A stretch of 64,000 bases of DNA from Cacajao melanocephalus (lineage: Eukaryota > Chordata > Mammalia > Primates > Pitheciidae): assembly GCA_963573385.1 (NCBI GenBank), contig CAUYLG010071493.1:1-64000 (forward strand). The letters are read 5' to 3'. The translations under genes were made by a program, and so were the position numbers. The notes under the pieces are model-generated. The model searched no databases. It saw nothing but the letters and a program-made list of their open reading frames with translations, and had not been told where the DNA came from. This document shows, in pieces, positions 60,778-64,000 of the stretch (its first letter is position 1; each line of letters opens with the position of its first letter).

Positions 60778-61684
60778 TAACATTTATGAAGAAGCCTCAG
60801 TGAGCCTGCCACCCTCGCCAAGTTCTGACCCCAGGCCCCAGGGCTAGCTTGGGGGTTGACTTGTTGAAAGCGAATCCCCATAAACTTACTCCATCCAGTT
60901 TGTGGAGTAGCAAGGCTTTTAAACAGCAGTTTTGCCATCAGCATCTCCAGCAACATGGAAGATGTCATGACTTATTTTTAACTTTTAAAATATCGACTCA
61001 TAGTTGCTATGGTTACGCAGTCTCTAGGTAGTTCCAGTTAAACAAAGCGCCATTTAAGGCCAGGATGCATTATTCAAGGCTGCTCACCTCTTCCCTCATC
61101 TTGCCCTCCCCCGTTCCAGCCCTACCTGGAGGGAGGAACTCGAGTACCCTAGAACCTTGGGCTTTGCTGGCTGCTCAGAATGGCCACTCAGGGAAGGTGG
61201 GAGCAGACCAGGATTCCATGCAGTCCCCACTGCATTGTGAGAGGCTTGAACTGCCTCCAGCCATGCCCTGAGCCTCCAGGCCCCCAAGCCCAATAGAGAA
61301 TCTTGTCTGTGTCCAGCAAGAATTGACCCTGTCCTCTCAGAGGCTGGGTTGCGGGGCAGAGGGCAGGTGAAGCTTAGCAGAGGCTGCCTCTCAGATCCAG
61401 GGCACCCTGCGGTTTGTTCTCTCATTCACTGGACACACATTTCCTCAGCTCCTGTCCCAGGAACTAAAGATTTAGACATAAACAGGACACAGACTCTGTG
61501 TGCAAGGAGCTTCCAGCCTATGGGGGAGACAGGTCCATGCACACTTAGAGTGACCAGTAACCCAACAGGCAGCATTGAGAACAAGATGCTGGGAGCAATT
61601 TCTGTCCCCTTCTCCGCTGTGTCCCAAGCATCAAAACAGTGCTGCCTGGCACGTGGTAGATGTTCTGCAGCTATTTGGAATGTT

Positions 61685-61816
61685 TTAATTTTTGTAGAGA
61701 TGGAGGTCTGGCTCTGTTGACCAGGCAGGTCTTGAACTTCTGGCTTCAAGCTGTCCTCGCCTGCCTCAGCCTCCCAAAGTGTTGGGATTATAGGCTTGAG
61801 CCACCATGCCCGGCTG
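61685..61816 (-). repeat. Old Alu monomer (FLAM-like)
   Basis: A diverged left-monomer sequence ending 'GAGCCACCATGCCCGGC'. No clear flanking duplication. Confidence 0.75.
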
Positions 61817-62171
61817 GGCACCTGTTTGAATGAATAACCTCTCTCAAATCAACATCCTCTTCTCCAGCCTCACTGCCAAATGATGTTTTGGGGGAGGGCT
61901 TTCATGTTGCCCAATTCCGGGGGACACCATTTACATAGACCACATTGACATAAGTGCCCCCTGGAGCCGTGCCAGGCTGGACAGCCCTGTGATCCTTGAC
62001 ACTTCTTACTTGGATCATCGTGGTAAAACTTTGATGGGTCTGCTGGTTCCCACAGTCTCCTCTCCATCTTCCATTGCCACCAAAATGATGCAAAACAGAA
62101 ATCTAATTGTGTTGTTCTCTGCCTTAAATGCCATCATTGTCAACCTTGTAATCCTCAGGTTTAAGTCCAGC

Positions 62172-62428
62172 TTTTTTTTTTCTTTTTTGTTTTTTTGAGA
62201 CAGAGTCTCGCTCCGTTGCCCAGGCTGGAGTATAGTAGCATGATCTCGGCTCACTGCAACCTCTGCCTCCCAGGTTCAAGCAATTTCCAGCTAATTTTTG
62301 TACTTTTAGTAGAAACAGAGTTTCACCATGTTTGCCCAGGCTGGGCTCAAACTCCTGAACTCAAGTGACCCGCCCGCCTCAGCCTTCCAAAGTGCTGGGA
62401 TCACAGGCATGAGCCACCCCGCCTGGCC
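62172..62428 (-). repeat. Alu SINE with internal deletion
   Basis: An antisense Alu flanked by TAAGTCCAGCTTT at 62161-62173 and 62429-62441. About 50-60 nt of the right monomer are missing between 'GGTTCAAGCAA' and 'CCAGCTAATTTTTG'. Confidence 0.9.
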
Positions 62429-62889
62429 TAAGTCCAGCTTTCTAGGCCTGGTTTATATGACCCTTTGTCACCTGGTTCCTCACCAGCCTCACCCCTCATC
62501 ACTCCCACCCTGCCCTGTGCATGTGAATCTGACAGAACAGCATTGCCTGCAGACAAGAAGGAGGGAGATAGCCCGTACAGAGCTTCCTGCCCCTCTCTGC
62601 TGCAGGTCTCCCAGAAGCCCGCCTCCCGTTTACCCTCGCTCCTCTCCATCTCTGCCACTCTCTAATCCCACTTCACAAGAACTGCCTCCAAATCATCTAC
62701 CAAAACCTCAGGCAGTGGGGTTGTTCTAAAGAGGCGAAGCTTGTGCCCTGTTTCTCCCCTATTTCTCCTGCCCAGTTGGGATCCTCCTTTTTATCCTTTA
62801 ACTTGAGGAATTTGTAATAATGGCAGTAATACCAGCAATCGATGCTGTGTGGTGGCCAAGTTACTGGTATAAGGACTCTAGCTGTTAAG

Positions 62890-63060
62890 GTTAATTCCTT
62901 TAACATTTACAAGATAAACAAGGTCATTGTGGAATGACCATCCCCAGGTTACAGATAAGGCCCAGGGAGATGAAGTAACCTGTCCATGTTGACACTGCTA
63001 GCAAGTCAGAGTCAGGATTTGAACCTAGCCTCTCTAGCTCTCTTCATGACTCCCCTTATA
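62890..63060 (-). repeat. MIR-family SINE fragment
   Basis: 'GGTTACAGATAAGGCCCAGGGAGATG' and 'GTCAGGATTTGAACCTAGCC' are antisense MIR landmarks. Confidence 0.55.
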
Positions 63061-63327
63061 CTGCCTTTGAGAGCCTCCTAACGCGCACACTAGAAATGCC
63101 TTTAGTCCAGTCCTTCGTATTACTGGGAAACTGAGTCCTGGACAAGTGGGCTGATAACAAAACTAAACCAGAACCCAGGACTCTGGGCCCCCAGCCAGCT
63201 TCCCTGCTTACCCCACACAACCTCAGTCTCGACCTCTGCAGGCTGAGAGAATAGTCCATGCGGGGAGGCTGTAGCTGGAACAAAACAAAATCTACTCCTC
63301 ACTTGAATCTGAAGAAGAGCAGGGTTG

Positions 63328-63640
63328 GGGCTGGGCACAACGTCTCATGCCTATAATCCCAATGCATTGAGAGGCCAAGCCAGGAGGATCACTTGAGCCA
63401 GGAATTGGAGACCAGCCTGGTCAACATAGCAAGACCTCATCTCCACAAAAAAAAAAAAAAAAAAAAAAAAATGTTTAATTTAGCCAGGTGCAGTGGCGCA
63501 TGGCTATAGTCCTTCTTACTCAGGAGGTTGAAGCAGGAGGATCACTCGAGCCCAGGAGTTGGAGGCAGCAGTGAGCCATGATTGTAGCACTGCACTCCAG
63601 CCTGAGTGACAGAGAGAGACCCTTTTACTATAGGATTTGA
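63328..63640 (+). repeat. Old Alu SINE with long middle A-run
   Basis: An AluJ-like dimer with about 24 A residues between the monomers (63447-63470). The 3' end is diverged. Confidence 0.85.
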
Positions 63641-63779
63641 CATGTAAATAAATTGAAAAATAAAACCTTTTTGCACATGTGCACATGAGGCTAAGCCCCT
63701 GCAATCTCATTTCAGATAAGGGAGACTATCGTTTCCATTTTAATAGCCTCCCTCAACTTTCTAACCCCGAATCTTAACA

Positions 63780-63955
63780 GCCCTTTATATTTACAAAGCA
63801 CTTTACCGTTTATACAGAACTTTCACATCTGTTTTCTCATTTATCTTCCCAACAGCCGAAGGAAGTAGGCATCTTTGCCTCCATTTGAAAGATAGGAAAA
63901 CTGAGGCTTAGAAAGGCCATGTGTTTTACAAGCCTGCACAGCAAGCCAATGACAG
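63780..63955 (-). repeat. MIR-family SINE
   Basis: 'GAAAGATAGGAAAACTGAGG' with the preceding 'ACAAAGCACTTTACCG' fits antisense MIR. Confidence 0.5.
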
Positions 63956-64000
63956 CATGTACTCAAGCTGGCTGTCTCTTGCTGTCCAAGATCTGTACAG

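Overview
This is a 64 kb piece of a simian primate nuclear genome. Full-length dimeric Alu elements occur on both strands. Many insert near A-rich sites with visible target duplications, beside L1, L2, MIR and MaLR repeats. One multi-exon gene is recognisable: PTPN5, encoding the neuronal tyrosine phosphatase STEP, on the + strand. Its predicted N-terminal protein differs from the human sequence, as I recall it, at about 14 of the first 210 residues. I therefore suspect a non-human simian, possibly a New World monkey, but this rests on memory and was not computed.

Layout. Positions 1 to about 1288 hold an intronless retrocopy of UBTD2 on the minus strand, with a complete 234-codon frame and a retroposed GC-rich 5' leader; its 3' end lies outside the window. 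Positions 1289-25706 are repeat-rich and without a recognisable gene. They include an old L1 at 5087-8700 that was later hit by a younger L1 insertion carrying a 3' transduction (7032-7604), and an old MaLR solo LTR (18810-19215). An imperfect inverted repeat (24130-24224 / 24563-24645) lies 1.1 kb before the first coding exon.

Positions 25707-59908 carry eight PTPN5 coding exons with canonical splice sites and consistent phase. They encode residues 1-333: the acidic N-terminus, a proline-rich stretch, two membrane segments, a second proline-rich stretch, the kinase-interaction motif and the start of the phosphatase domain. The catalytic exons lie beyond position 64000. Intron 2 (22.4 kb) holds most of the Alu and MIR copies and three pairs of short local direct duplications.

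I found no RNA gene, CRISPR array or prokaryotic-type system, and nothing that looks like a wholly new molecular system. The points most worth following are: an 11-codon upstream reading frame whose stop overlaps the PTPN5 start codon; the open UBTD2 retrocopy; the L1 3' transduction; the inverted repeat before exon 1; and the local copies in intron 2. Repeat boundaries and subfamilies were judged by eye and are approximate.
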